Shown here: positions 28,302 through 37,248 of the stretch, one piece after another
How the letters are laid out: the number at the start of each line of letters is the position of its first letter
Numbering within the stretch: position 1 is the stretch's first letter
From: Photorhabdus akhurstii
GTDB taxonomy: Bacteria > Pseudomonadota > Gammaproteobacteria > Enterobacterales > Enterobacteriaceae
NCBI RefSeq assembly: GCF_018448925.1
Contig: NZ_RCWE01000003.1
Coordinates: 186,001-250,000 of the forward strand
DNA: 64,000 nucleotides
Direction: 5' to 3'
Position numbers and translations under genes: made by a program
Notes under the pieces: generated by a model
What the model was told of the DNA's origin: nothing
Seen by the model: only the letters and a program-made list of their open reading frames with translations
Database searches by the model: none

Positions 28302-29114
28302 ATGATAAAAAATCGTTTTTATATTGGTTTGTTTGCTTCCTTACTGTTACACGTGGGTATTGTTGGGCTTATGGCGCGGCATTTACTGCGTGATGACAGT
28401 GCGAATAATCAATCAGTGAATTCGCCAATAATCAGTATGTCAATAGAAATGGTTGCTTCGGCAGCATCGGCCGGACAGGAACAACCTGTAGAACCGGAAC
28501 CTATTCCGCCCCCGTTACCGCCAGAGATAGTGGTAGCGGAATCACCACATGAGGCAAAAATAGTACTCAATAAGCCAGCGGATAAGCCACGGAAACAGGA
28601 ACGCCCAGAAAAACGTACGGATGCTAAACCGAAGAGCAAGCCTCAGCCACAGAAAGAACCGGTAGAAGATCCTCAACCAAAACTGGCAGAGCGTGGGCGT
28701 AAACAGGGAGCAGAGCAAAATCAGCCAGAGCAAACGGAAGGCAGCGCTCAATTAGCAGGGAGAGATGCTGCGGATTCACAAGCTGGCGCCCGTCAGGCGA
28801 CGACCAGTCAACCAATGACTGGCGTGGGAGCTGATGAGTTACAAAGCTATCAGGCTGCCCTGCGTCGTGAAATTGAAAAACATAAACGCTATCCGCGTCG
28901 GGCTAAGAAGATGAAGCAGCAAGGGATAGTTCAGGTCAGGTTTAGCTTGCTGGATAGCGGCGATTTGGCGAATCACCAATTAGTGCAGAGTTCAGGCGCT
29001 GATGAATTGGATCGGGCTGCCCTTACGGCGATCCAACAAGCTCGGTCGGTAGGGCTGAAACCGGCCGGTTTGCCAAGGGAGCTGACTTTAGCGATAGAGT
29101 TTAATTTGAAATAA
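28302..29114 (+). CDS. Dedicated TonB energy transducer
   Basis: The 270-residue protein has a single N-terminal membrane helix (residues 7-24, with the SLLLH motif including the conserved His), a proline- and charge-rich periplasmic spacer (EPEPIPPPLPPE; KPADKPRKQERPEKRTD) and the C-terminal TonB domain (YPRRAKKMKQQGIVQVRFSL; LDRAALTAIQQA). It transmits proton-motive force from ExbB-ExbD to the receptor. No exbBD is nearby, so it must share the chromosomal pair. Its place after the receptor gene marks it as specific for this haem system rather than the housekeeping tonB. Confidence 0.88.
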   Translation: MIKNRFYIGLFASLLLHVGIVGLMARHLLRDDSANNQSVNSPIISMSIEMVASAASAGQEQPVEPEPIPPPLPPEIVVAESPHEAKIVLNKPADKPRKQERPEKRTDAKPKSKPQPQKEPVEDPQPKLAERGRKQGAEQNQPEQTEGSAQLAGRDAADSQAGARQATTSQPMTGVGADELQSYQAALRREIEKHKRYPRRAKKMKQQGIVQVRFSLLDSGDLANHQLVQSSGADELDRAALTAIQQARSVGLKPAGLPRELTLAIEFNLK

Positions 29115-29184
29115 ATATAGGTTTGGGCAGCGAAGAGATTGTCGCTGCCTCGATAATAGTAACGTTATGTGGGGAAAGTGTGAG

Positions 29185-29646
29185 TTAGGTGGCTTCGGCG
29201 TTCGGCCGTTCAATTCGCATATGTAATAACGGAAATGGATTACCTTGACCGTCAATTTCTGAGCGGTTGAAAACTTCAAACCCCAAGTGCTGATAGAACC
29301 CCACTCCTTGAATATTTTGTTCATTAACATCAAGTTCATTGATACCTAGTTCGCTAATAGCAAAATTCAGCAACGCTTTGCCGATGCCTTTACCTCGGGA
29401 ATCCGGGGATATGAATAGCATTTCAACTCGATGCTGATCAACACTAATAAAACCCTCAATTTCGTGTTTGTCATTTATCGCTTTATAAACAGTCAGCGCT
29501 GGTAAATAAGTATGCAGAATTAATGGGCGCAATTCATTAATCTGTTCGCCAGATAAAAAGTCATGTGTTGCTCGTACCGAGGCTTCCCAGATTTCGATCA
29601 GCTTATTGAAATCGGCCTTTATTGCTTGCTGAATTCTCATATTCAT
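29185..29646 (-). CDS. GNAT-family N-acetyltransferase
   Basis: The 153-residue protein has the GNAT core, with the acetyl-CoA-binding motif A in FISPDSRGKGIGKALLNFAI (R/Q-x-x-G-x-G/A) and motif B in NEQNIQGVGFYQHLGFEVFNRSE. It resembles the YjaB/YhhY-like small-molecule acetyltransferases (ending HMRIERP). The substrate is unknown. It is convergent with tonB, and no operon partners are seen. Confidence 0.8.
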   Translation of the reverse strand: MNMRIQQAIKADFNKLIEIWEASVRATHDFLSGEQINELRPLILHTYLPALTVYKAINDKHEIEGFISVDQHRVEMLFISPDSRGKGIGKALLNFAISELGINELDVNEQNIQGVGFYQHLGFEVFNRSEIDGQGNPFPLLHMRIERPNAEAT

Positions 29647-30067
29647 TCTTCTTAATATTTTACTTTGCTAAACCGATGATGAATTAACACTATCACGTTT
29701 ATTGTGATGGATCGATTCAGATATTAATTAGATTTAGCCATTATTCTTATCAGAATCTTCTTCTGTCTGTTTTGTGATCTATTTCATGAAACAAAGGAGA
29801 GAATTCAATCTATTTGGTCTAATATTACTTCTTATAGATAGTTGAATTTTAACCGATTTGATTAATTGAACAATCAAGCAGCACTACACTTTAAAATCTA
29901 AAAAAATAATGCGGGATTCTCTCTGTTACTAACTATAATGAGGTATTGGCTAATCAAAAAAGGAATTGCGTCATATCTCATTAACGTAGTTTCTATTTGG
30001 ATTGATCATTTCAGTTGAACGGCTAGTTCAATGATAAATATAAAATAACTTCTTGAGGATCATATTA
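29647..30067. other. AT-rich intergenic region between divergent genes
   Basis: This region holds the divergent promoters of the acetyltransferase and the lipase. No coding frame, repeat or strong operator was seen. Confidence 0.5.
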
Positions 30068-32017
30068 ATGAAAAGGGCATTTATATTTACACCAGGCATG
30101 TTAGCACTTTCGATAAGTGCAATTTCGAATGCACACACTTATGACCATCTATATGTTTTTGGTGATAGCTTGAGTGATGGTAGAAAAGGTCATCGATACA
30201 TGATAAATGGTAAAACCAATGAGTTGTATAACGATCTTATTGCTCAACATTTAGGGACTAAACTGGTGCCTTTCGATGAAGGTGGGACTAATTACGCCGT
30301 GGGTGGATCGACTGCTGTTCCTGATTTGAACAAAGATAACAATACTCAAAATCAAGTAGATAATTATTTGGCAAGCCACGGTGGTCGTGCTGATCCTAAT
30401 GGCATGTATGTTCACTGGATTGGCGGTAATGATCTTAAAGCTGTCATGTTAGGGGGAGATCCGAGAATTGTTGGAAGTAGCGCGATGGAAGCCTCGGCAC
30501 AGGTGCATAAACTTCTTGATGCGGGAGCTGGGATCGTTATTGTACCTACTGTTCCTGATATCGGTAAAACACCAATGATTATGAAAGCCGTCGTTTCTCA
30601 GGCACTCACTAAGCTCCCGATTTCTCTCACTCCTGACCAGGTTGAGGAATTAAAGGATATGATCCGTGCGAGCACTAATGCATATCCAACGATAAATGAA
30701 GATACTCGCTCTCAAATTATCCAAGGGATCTTTGAAAATCTTGCGGCCAAGGCTTCAAAGGGAGATGCTAAAACAGCGGAAGAATATAAGCGACAATTAC
30801 TTGATAAGTATAACGAAACAAGCAGCAAAGCCTCTGGATTGGTTAACGAGTACAATAAATTAGAAGATACCGCACTTAGCAAGAAGGGCGGCAATATTGT
30901 TCGGGTTGATGTTAATGCACTTTTGCATGAAGTCATTGATAATCCTTTACGCTACGGTTTTTCCAATACCTTAGGCTATGCTTGTGTTCGGGATAAGGAG
31001 GCTAATTCTTGTAGTTCTGATGATCCCGGTTTTGATGCCAGTAAATCCTTTTTGTTCTCTGATGATTTTCATCCGACTCCAGCCGCACAGCGTATGATTG
31101 GTGAGCAGACTATTTCAATCCTTAATGCCCCACATCAGGTTATGTCACTGACGAATACCAACAATGTGCCGGTAAAAGGAGCGCTTGCCTCTCTTGATAA
31201 CCGTTTGCAACAGCTACGTAGCGTAGGTAACGAGCAGGGTAAAATAGGCGTATTCGGTGGTTATAGTGGTAATCACAACAGCACATTGACACTGGGTAGT
31301 GACTATCAACTCACAGATAATATTCTGTTAGGGGGAATGATCTCGCGTTATCAGGATAAGCGCTCAGTTAATCATTTCCGCGCTGATGGTCGTGGTTATG
31401 TATTCACCACTTATGGCTTATGGCGTTACTACGATAAAGGTTGGGTTAGCGGCGATCTTCACTATTTGGACATGAAATATGAGGATATTACGCGCGGTAT
31501 CGTGCTCAATGAGTGGTTGCGCAAGGAGCATGCTTCGACTACCGGTCATCAGTGGGGAGGGCGCATTACAGCAGGTTGGGATATTCCGCTGACATCTACG
31601 GTTATGACCAGCCCGATTATCCAGTACGCTTGGGATAAGAGTTATGTTAAAGGTTATCGTGAATTGGGTAATAGCAGCACGGCTATGAATTTCGGTGATC
31701 AACGTTACGATTCTCAGGTCGGAACATTAGGCTGGCGTCTGGACACCAATTTGGGTCGTTTTAACCCCTATGCTGAGGTTCGATTTAACCACCAATTTGG
31801 CGATAGGCGCTATCAGATTAGTAGTGCCATTAACTCAACTCAGACATCTTTCGTTAGTAAAAGCCAAAAGCAGGACACCAACTGGCGTGAATATGTTATC
31901 GGTATGAATGCTGCTATGACAAAAGATTGGGGCGCTTTTGCGTCAATATCACGTAATGATGGTGATGTTCAGAATCACACTTATGCTTTCAGCTTAGGTG
32001 TTAACGCCAGTTTCTAA
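30068..32017 (+). CDS. GDSL lipase/esterase autotransporter (lipase 1-like)
   Basis: The 649-residue protein has a signal peptide (cleavage near SNA, residue 22), then the GDSL hydrolase domain. The nucleophile Ser34 is in FGDSLSDG, block III is in WIGGNDLK, and the Asp-His pair is in DDFHPTPAAQ near residue 335. A C-terminal autotransporter barrel (about 385-649, ending FSLGVNASF) anchors it in the outer membrane. Length and order match Photorhabdus lipase 1 (Lip-1), a surface or secreted triacylglycerol lipase. The ATG at 30068 follows TTGAGGAT; a TTG five codons earlier is in frame but less likely. A terminator follows. Confidence 0.93.
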   Translation: MKRAFIFTPGMLALSISAISNAHTYDHLYVFGDSLSDGRKGHRYMINGKTNELYNDLIAQHLGTKLVPFDEGGTNYAVGGSTAVPDLNKDNNTQNQVDNYLASHGGRADPNGMYVHWIGGNDLKAVMLGGDPRIVGSSAMEASAQVHKLLDAGAGIVIVPTVPDIGKTPMIMKAVVSQALTKLPISLTPDQVEELKDMIRASTNAYPTINEDTRSQIIQGIFENLAAKASKGDAKTAEEYKRQLLDKYNETSSKASGLVNEYNKLEDTALSKKGGNIVRVDVNALLHEVIDNPLRYGFSNTLGYACVRDKEANSCSSDDPGFDASKSFLFSDDFHPTPAAQRMIGEQTISILNAPHQVMSLTNTNNVPVKGALASLDNRLQQLRSVGNEQGKIGVFGGYSGNHNSTLTLGSDYQLTDNILLGGMISRYQDKRSVNHFRADGRGYVFTTYGLWRYYDKGWVSGDLHYLDMKYEDITRGIVLNEWLRKEHASTTGHQWGGRITAGWDIPLTSTVMTSPIIQYAWDKSYVKGYRELGNSSTAMNFGDQRYDSQVGTLGWRLDTNLGRFNPYAEVRFNHQFGDRRYQISSAINSTQTSFVSKSQKQDTNWREYVIGMNAAMTKDWGAFASISRNDGDVQNHTYAFSLGVNASF

Positions 32018-32091
32018 TTTCTGGTTAAAAGATACAAGTTGATAAAACAGTAGCTTCCTGTTTATCGCAATAGTGTGGCTATTGTCGTAGT

Positions 32092-32121
32092 AATGCCCGA
32101 CTACCTTGTCGGGCATTTTTC
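32092..32121 (+). terminator. Terminator after the lipase gene
   Basis: TGCCCGAC and GTCGGGCA form an 8-bp stem with a short loop, followed by TTTTT. Confidence 0.9.
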
Positions 32122-32143
32122 ATGACTAATTGATATGGTTGCT

Positions 32144-32599
32144 TTATCTCTTAGATTGCTTATAAATATCTGGTCGAACAAGTTGCCAAACAAAGTTTTC
32201 TTCGTTTACCGGGGAATAACCCATTTTTTCATATAGCCACGGCGCCATAGAAGTGACCAGCATAATATGACGAAGTTGTGCTATTTGGGGATGTTCCAGG
32301 CAACATGTCATTAGCCAACGTCCTAATCCCAATCCGCGATAATCATCCAAAACAAAAACATCAATAAGATAACCAAAGGTTGTGAAGTCAGTCACGATAC
32401 GAGCAAATCCTATTTGCTGAGTATTTTTATACAGACCAAAGTTCAAGCTATTTTCGATCGACAACTTAACCGTCTCCTTGTCGATTCCTTCTGCCCAAAT
32501 CGATTTCGTCAGAAACCGCTGTATGATCGTAATATCTAATTTATTCTTATCTGTAGAGACAACATATCCATCCTTTTCCCAACGATGCAATTTTTCCAT
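32144..32599 (-). CDS. GNAT-family N-acetyltransferase
   Basis: The 151-residue protein has the GNAT motif A in VFVLDDYRGLGLGRWLMTCC and a motif-B region LYEKMGYSPVNEENFVWQ. It resembles a widespread group of uncharacterised acetyltransferases ending MGYxP(V/L)...P. The start at 32599 (MEKLHRWEKDGYVVSTD) has AGAGGAAG upstream and is preferred over a longer frame reaching 32737. The substrate is unknown. Confidence 0.8.
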   Translation of the reverse strand: MEKLHRWEKDGYVVSTDKNKLDITIIQRFLTKSIWAEGIDKETVKLSIENSLNFGLYKNTQQIGFARIVTDFTTFGYLIDVFVLDDYRGLGLGRWLMTCCLEHPQIAQLRHIMLVTSMAPWLYEKMGYSPVNEENFVWQLVRPDIYKQSKR

Positions 32600-32804
32600 T
32601 CTGACTTCCTCTGAAATAAAATGATAATAATTGATTATGATATCTCTGCGCTTGAATGCGTTGTTGAGACTTTTGTAATGGGAAGAATACAGTGATTTGA
32701 ATGAATAACACCATAGGGCCGTATGTTGTCTTATCAAGTTTTCGACTATATAGACAGGCCCTACTGTACAGAACAGACATCCATTTCTTCATATTTGCTT
32801 GACA

Positions 32805-33080
32805 TTAGACAGACTTAATTTTGTCTTCCGGTATATACCATCGGAGAGAATTCTTAATGGGAGACGGAGTGACCATAACTAATCCTTTGTTAGCCAGTTT
32901 CAATAACAGATAACGCGCCTTGTAGATGGTGAAATCGCATTGTTCTGCTACATCACGCGTGCTAGGCCATGATTCTGGTGGGGGAGCCGTTTGCATTTTC
33001 CGAATAGTGCATAATTCGGATATGACATTGAGTACTTGATCCGTCTGGGAAGGTTGAGTCGAATCTTTCCGGTTTTCCAT
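32805..33080 (-). CDS. Small winged-helix regulator, FaeA/PapI-like
   Basis: The 91-residue protein carries a C-terminal winged-helix (WPSTRDVAEQCDFTIYKARYLLLKLANKGLVMV) like the FaeA/PapI group of fimbrial phase-variation regulators. The start at 33080 (MENRKDSTQPSQ) has GGAG at good spacing; an in-frame ATG at 33164 would add 28 residues. No fimbrial genes are nearby, so its target is unknown. Confidence 0.6.
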   Translation of the reverse strand: MENRKDSTQPSQTDQVLNVISELCTIRKMQTAPPPESWPSTRDVAEQCDFTIYKARYLLLKLANKGLVMVTPSPIKNSLRWYIPEDKIKSV

Positions 33081-33618
33081 ATTAACTCCAGGCTTTATTG
33101 AACCCAGTTGGATATCTTGAGCAATTCGGATAATCCAACGATTAATTTCAACACATGAGGGCAATCTGAACGCTCCTCTATTCAGACATAAAGAATTTCC
33201 GAGTCTATATCCTGTTTTGTCAAGGTTGGTTTTTGTACGATGCAGATCAATTATATCGAAAAATTAAAATTTTAGATCTTTTAATTTGAAAAACAAACTT
33301 TATAAAGTATTTTATACTTATATAGATATAATTTGCGACACTATAGATCGCAAATGATCGTATTGAAATGTTATCTAAGTATTTTGTTGTGAAATTATTT
33401 GAATTTGTATTTTTTGTTTTTATTAATTGAATTATTCTGTAATACTTGAAAGGTCGATAAGGTCATTGTTCATATGTAAATATTTTTTATGATTTATTCC
33501 TTGTGTCAAATTTTTTCTAATCCTCATAAGGTTAAAATAGGATTGACAATGAAATTATTTATTTAAAATATTTTGTTGTTTTATGCTGATGTTAATCGTT
33601 ATTAGATAATCGTAATAA
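33081..33618. other. AT-rich intergenic region
   Basis: Over 500 bases of very AT-rich DNA lie between the FaeA-like gene and the broken gene at 33619. No gene or repeat was recognised. Confidence 0.5.
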
Positions 33619-33941
33619 TTGGAAATGAAACTGAATAAAATTATAATAGCGACCATATTAATATTGGGTATTGTGTCTATTATAAATAAAGCCGATCGAA
33701 GTTATATCACAGTGACCTTTAATGGCGCTATTATTGCTGTGCCTTATTTTACTGATCAGGATCTTCTTGGTAAAACTATCAACCCGGGGGGAGTTTCCAA
33801 CGTGATATTGAAAAAGGCGAGGGCTTCAACTCACAATAATCTTGAGAACCGTTTGGTAAATTGCAGATTACAGCCAGTAGTTCATCAGTTATTATCCCGG
33901 GCAACATTGAAAATATTGCTGGCTTTACCTTGGGTGACTAA
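33619..33941 (+). pseudogene. Frameshifted gene for a membrane-anchored protein of unknown family
   Basis: The 5' part reads MEMKLNKIIIATILILGIVS, a membrane anchor, then a beta-rich stretch ITVTFNGAIIAVPYFTDQDL. At about 33842 the frame that looks coding switches: the original frame degenerates, while the +2 frame gives EPFGKLQITASSSSVIIPGN and then IENIAGFTLGD and a stop at 33939-33941. A two-base duplication (GAGA) would explain this. The unshifted frame runs on to 34020 with unlikely sequence. The family is not recognised. Confidence 0.5.
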
Positions 33942-34020
33942 CAAGACTGATAAATCTCCGAAATTGTGTCAGCGGAAGAAACTTCATATATTTAGATTAA
34001 TGATAAATTTTACTTTTTAA

Positions 34021-34560
34021 TGGCTATTTCTTGGTTATGGGACAGATGAAATCTGATTATTTTCAATAAAATTTTGATGCTTAAGTGATCCCTACTATAT
34101 AATTCTTATTTTATTATATCTCCCAATATTGAATTATTTATTGATAAAAATAATTGATTTATCTGATATTATATTGTGTTTTTTTCGTGCAATAACATTG
34201 ATATTTTCAATAAATTAATTTTTTTGTATAAATAAGTAATATGTTTGTTATATCAATATCAGGAGATATTAATTGAGAAAGATGCTTATAATACGTCATT
34301 TGTAAATAAAATTAAACATTAATAAAGTGACTTTATTGTTGATTTATGTTAACAATTATAGAAATAAGGCTTCTACTTTAATGTTAATTTTTCCTTGTTA
34401 ATTGTTATCGAAGAATGAATATAGGCTTTAACCGTTTAATAACGTTGTAAATACCTGCTTTCCTTTAGTATTGATTGTTATCTGTTCTGTTAAAATAGTG
34501 ATTTTGGTTTTGTATTTTCTAACGAAAAAAGCATGAAAAATAACAAAAACGTGAACAAAC
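34021..34560. other. Very AT-rich region upstream of the bactofilin gene
   Basis: 540 bases with no coding frame. It presumably contains the bactofilin promoter. No operator was identified. Confidence 0.5.
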
Positions 34561-35223
34561 ATGGCAAAACATCGTTTTTCGGACAACATTTTTTTGAGCT
34601 GTATATGGATCATGTGGAGCATTGCTCTGGGATTCTATCTGGCTGGTAATCTTTTGGGCTGTGCAGTGACAGCGATTCTCTCTTTTTTGGCGCTAATATT
34701 TTGCTTTATTCACATGAGGTCGAGATTAAAAACTATGTTTGGAAAAAAATCAGAGGCAGCGGCTGTTGAACCCATGTCTCAATTTGTTGATGATAAAAAG
34801 AACGCCAGTGCGGAAGCTCGCCGTTGTACTATTGTTGCTAAAAGCTCGGTATTTAAGGGTGATATTGATGTAGAAGGTGATATACAGATCTGGGGCAAAG
34901 TGATTGGCAATATCCGAGTGAAAGAGGGTGCGATCCGTATTATGCACGCTGGACGGGTTGAAGGTGAACTTAGTGCGCCGGAAATCATTATTGATGGTAA
35001 TGTTGAAGGGACTTGTTGTGCAGCGACGTTGGATATTCTTGAACATGGTGAGCTGCGTGGGATCAGTCGTTGCAGCAGTATGTCTATCAAGCGTGGAGGC
35101 TTGTTTTTTGGACAATCGGAACAGGTTGAAAACAAAACTGCGTCTGAACGTGTTGTACCGATGATAAAAGATACCAATAATGATAAATCTAAAGATAAGG
35201 CCACGGTAAAAACAAGTGCCTGA
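34561..35223 (+). CDS. Membrane-anchored bactofilin
   Basis: The 220-residue protein has two N-terminal membrane helices (about residues 11-51), a short linker, then a bactofilin beta-helix (about 88-190; SSVFKGDIDVEGDIQIWGKVIGNIRVKEG; GRVEGELSAPEIIIDGNVEG). The C-terminal tail is rich in Lys and Thr. Bactofilins polymerise into filaments that shape the cell or position envelope proteins. No peptidase (LmdC/M23) gene lies beside it here. The ATG at 34561 directly precedes the membrane helices. A terminator follows. Confidence 0.87.
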   Translation: MAKHRFSDNIFLSCIWIMWSIALGFYLAGNLLGCAVTAILSFLALIFCFIHMRSRLKTMFGKKSEAAAVEPMSQFVDDKKNASAEARRCTIVAKSSVFKGDIDVEGDIQIWGKVIGNIRVKEGAIRIMHAGRVEGELSAPEIIIDGNVEGTCCAATLDILEHGELRGISRCSSMSIKRGGLFFGQSEQVENKTASERVVPMIKDTNNDKSKDKATVKTSA

Positions 35224-35229
35224 TAAAAC

Positions 35230-35280
35230 AGGCCCGTGTGATATCTGATTCAGATCCTGCCGGCACGGGCCTTTCCTTTT
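35230..35280 (+). terminator. Terminator after the bactofilin gene
   Basis: AGGCCCGTG and CACGGGCCT pair as a 9-bp stem with a longer loop, followed by TTCCTTTT. Confidence 0.85.
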
Positions 35281-35300
35281 AGTTTCTAACGAGTTGTTCT

Positions 35301-35426
35301 ATACCCAATGGATTTCAAGATGGATCGCGACGGCAAGGGAGCGAATCCCCGGGAGCATAGATAACTATGTGACCGGGGTGAGAGAGTGCAGCCAACAAAG
35401 AGGCAACTTGAAAGGTGACGGGTATA
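35301..35426 (+). repeat. ERIC element (forward orientation)
   Basis: This is about 126 bases with the same sequence as the element at 18586-18714 in the opposite orientation, from ATACCCAATGGATTTCAAG to GTGACGGGTATAT. It lies between the bactofilin and acetyltransferase genes. Confidence 0.93.
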
Positions 35427-35553
35427 TTTCCTCTTTAGTTTTGTTTACTATAACAATCTACCTATTTAACTGTTTTAATTACTCTGATTAAAGTATGTGG
35501 TTTGTCGCATGGTAGGTATCCTGTTTATTAATTAATATTGGGAAGAGAAGAAT

Positions 35554-36090
35554 ATGACTGTGGTGTTGGAAACAGATAGATTAATCATGCGTGCATGGAG
35601 AGAAGAAGACAGATTACCATTTTGCCATTTGAATAATAACGCAGAAGTCATGGAATATTTTCCTGCCACTTTGACGGCTGAACAGAGTAATACGATGGTG
35701 GATACGATTATCCAGAGATTTGAGCAACAGGGAGGTTGGGGATTATGGGCTGTGGAGCCGAAAGAAACCGGGGATTTTATTGGTTTTGTCGGTTTGAATA
35801 TTCCTGTGGCGGAATTACCTTTTTCACCTTGTGTCGAAATTGGATGGCGTCTTGATAAGCCATTTTGGGGTAAAGGTTATGCCAGTGAAGCCGCACGTAA
35901 AGCTTTGGATTTTGCCTTCACCCAATTAAAACTTGAGGAAATAGTTGCATTTACGACAATTTCTAATTTTCGATCTCAAAAAGTTATGGAGCGGCTTGGT
36001 ATGGTGAAAGATGAAAATACTTTTTTACATCCTTTATTACCGGATGGGCACCCGCTTCATGAACATGTGCTTTACCGGATTCGTCAATAA
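35554..36090 (+). CDS. RimJ/RimL-type GNAT acetyltransferase
   Basis: The 178-residue protein matches GNAT subgroup Acetyltransf_3. It has LETDRLIMRAWREEDRLPF at the N-terminus, the acetyl-CoA motif WGKGYASEAARKALDFAF, and NFRSQKVMERLGM. It could modify ribosomal-protein-like N-termini or small molecules. GGAAGAGAAG precedes the ATG. The neighbours do not suggest a pathway. Confidence 0.85.
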   Translation: MTVVLETDRLIMRAWREEDRLPFCHLNNNAEVMEYFPATLTAEQSNTMVDTIIQRFEQQGGWGLWAVEPKETGDFIGFVGLNIPVAELPFSPCVEIGWRLDKPFWGKGYASEAARKALDFAFTQLKLEEIVAFTTISNFRSQKVMERLGMVKDENTFLHPLLPDGHPLHEHVLYRIRQ

Positions 36091-36169
36091 TAGCGCGATT
36101 CTCTTTTCTGGTTTTCGTTACTTTGATGTTTTATACTATCGTTGCATAGATTGTATCTTGGAAATTCAA

Positions 36170-36658
36170 ATGAAATATGAATTAGCTGTTATGGCGGCCT
36201 TGACGAAGTTAAATCATCCTAACACGCGTTCAATTGTAGAAGCGACAGGGATATCTGAACGTAAGGTACAACAGGTCTTGCAAATATTGCAACAAGACTT
36301 AGAAGTAAAAATTAACCGTATTAGGGATGGGAAGGTCAGTTATTTTGAAGTTATTTCTTGGGGGATATTTGAAAGCGGTCAGGCGATTAACTGTAAATTG
36401 AGCGATTTGGACCTGGCTAAATTTAAATATTCCCGTCAGCAAGAGAAAGGTATTAGAAACCAAAAGAATAGAAAAACAATAATGACAACTTATAATGAAA
36501 AAAAACATTATTTTGACAATGTAAAATTAAAAAACTATAGAGACAGTATGCGTCTTGAAGGAATGAATATTGTTATGAATAGTTTGCCTGAAACGTCGAA
36601 AGAGCAAAAAAATCTTAAAGATAAACTCATTAGAAAGTATAGTTTACAATTGAGGTAA
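36170..36658 (+). CDS. YhfG-type Fic antitoxin fused to a winged-helix domain
   Basis: The frame from ATG 36170 gives 162 residues. Residues 1-75 form a winged-helix (MAALTKLNHPNTRSIVEATG; ISERKVQQVLQIL; VISWGIFESGQ). Residues 105-162 match the small antitoxin YhfG, including RDSMRLEG with the SxxxEG inhibition motif at 126-131 that blocks Fic enzymes. An internal ATG at 36482 could start a separate 58-residue YhfG, but it has no good ribosome site. In E. coli, YhfG is a stand-alone protein of about 55 residues. The fused domain suggests DNA-binding autoregulation. The fic gene follows two bases after the stop. Confidence 0.75.
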   Translation: MKYELAVMAALTKLNHPNTRSIVEATGISERKVQQVLQILQQDLEVKINRIRDGKVSYFEVISWGIFESGQAINCKLSDLDLAKFKYSRQQEKGIRNQKNRKTIMTTYNEKKHYFDNVKLKNYRDSMRLEGMNIVMNSLPETSKEQKNLKDKLIRKYSLQLR

Positions 36659-36660
36659 TT

Positions 36661-37248
36661 ATGGTAGATAAATATGGAGCAGGGCAAGATCCCTACACAT
36701 ATCCGGGTATCGACACACTTATTAATAAATTAGGTATTCGTGATTCTGTTGTGCTTGAACAGGCAGAAAGGGAACTCACTGAACTTGCTATATTGAATAT
36801 TTCATTCCAGGAACCGCCTTACGATTTGCTCTTTTGGCGTCAACTCCATAAACAGATATTTTCTGATTTATATGACTGGGCTGGTCAGCTAAGGATAATT
36901 GATATATCTAAAGGGGATACCCGTTTCTGTCATGCTAAATGTATTGAGATAGAAGGGAATAGGATATTTAATATGTTAGAGAATGAAAATTATCTTGTGG
37001 GATTAAACTATAAAGAGCTTATTAAAAAGCTTGCTGAATATTATGCAGAATTAAATGTGATTCATCCTTTTAGAGAGGGAAATGGGCGAACCCAGCGGCT
37101 GTTATTTGAATATATTGTTATAAACTGTGGCTATAAAATCTCTTTTGAATCTATAAATGTTAAGCAATGGATTGACGCTAATATTTCTGCTTATCAATGT
37201 AACTATCGGCCATTAATAAGGATTTTCGCAGATTGTGTTTCTATTTAA
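36661..37248 (+). CDS. fic: Fic toxin (AMPylator)
   Basis: The 195-residue protein has the Fic core with the full active-site motif HPFREGNGRTQR (135-146), where His135 is catalytic. The N-terminal segment DPYTYPGIDTLINKLGI is typical of the E. coli Fic/VbhT-like class whose inhibitor is a separate antitoxin. It transfers AMP to target proteins (gyrase and topoisomerase IV in studied relatives) and stops growth unless held by the antitoxin. Translation should be coupled to the upstream antitoxin gene. AATTGAGGTAATT before the ATG gives a ribosome site. Confidence 0.9.
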   Translation: MVDKYGAGQDPYTYPGIDTLINKLGIRDSVVLEQAERELTELAILNISFQEPPYDLLFWRQLHKQIFSDLYDWAGQLRIIDISKGDTRFCHAKCIEIEGNRIFNMLENENYLVGLNYKELIKKLAEYYAELNVIHPFREGNGRTQRLLFEYIVINCGYKISFESINVKQWIDANISAYQCNYRPLIRIFADCVSI

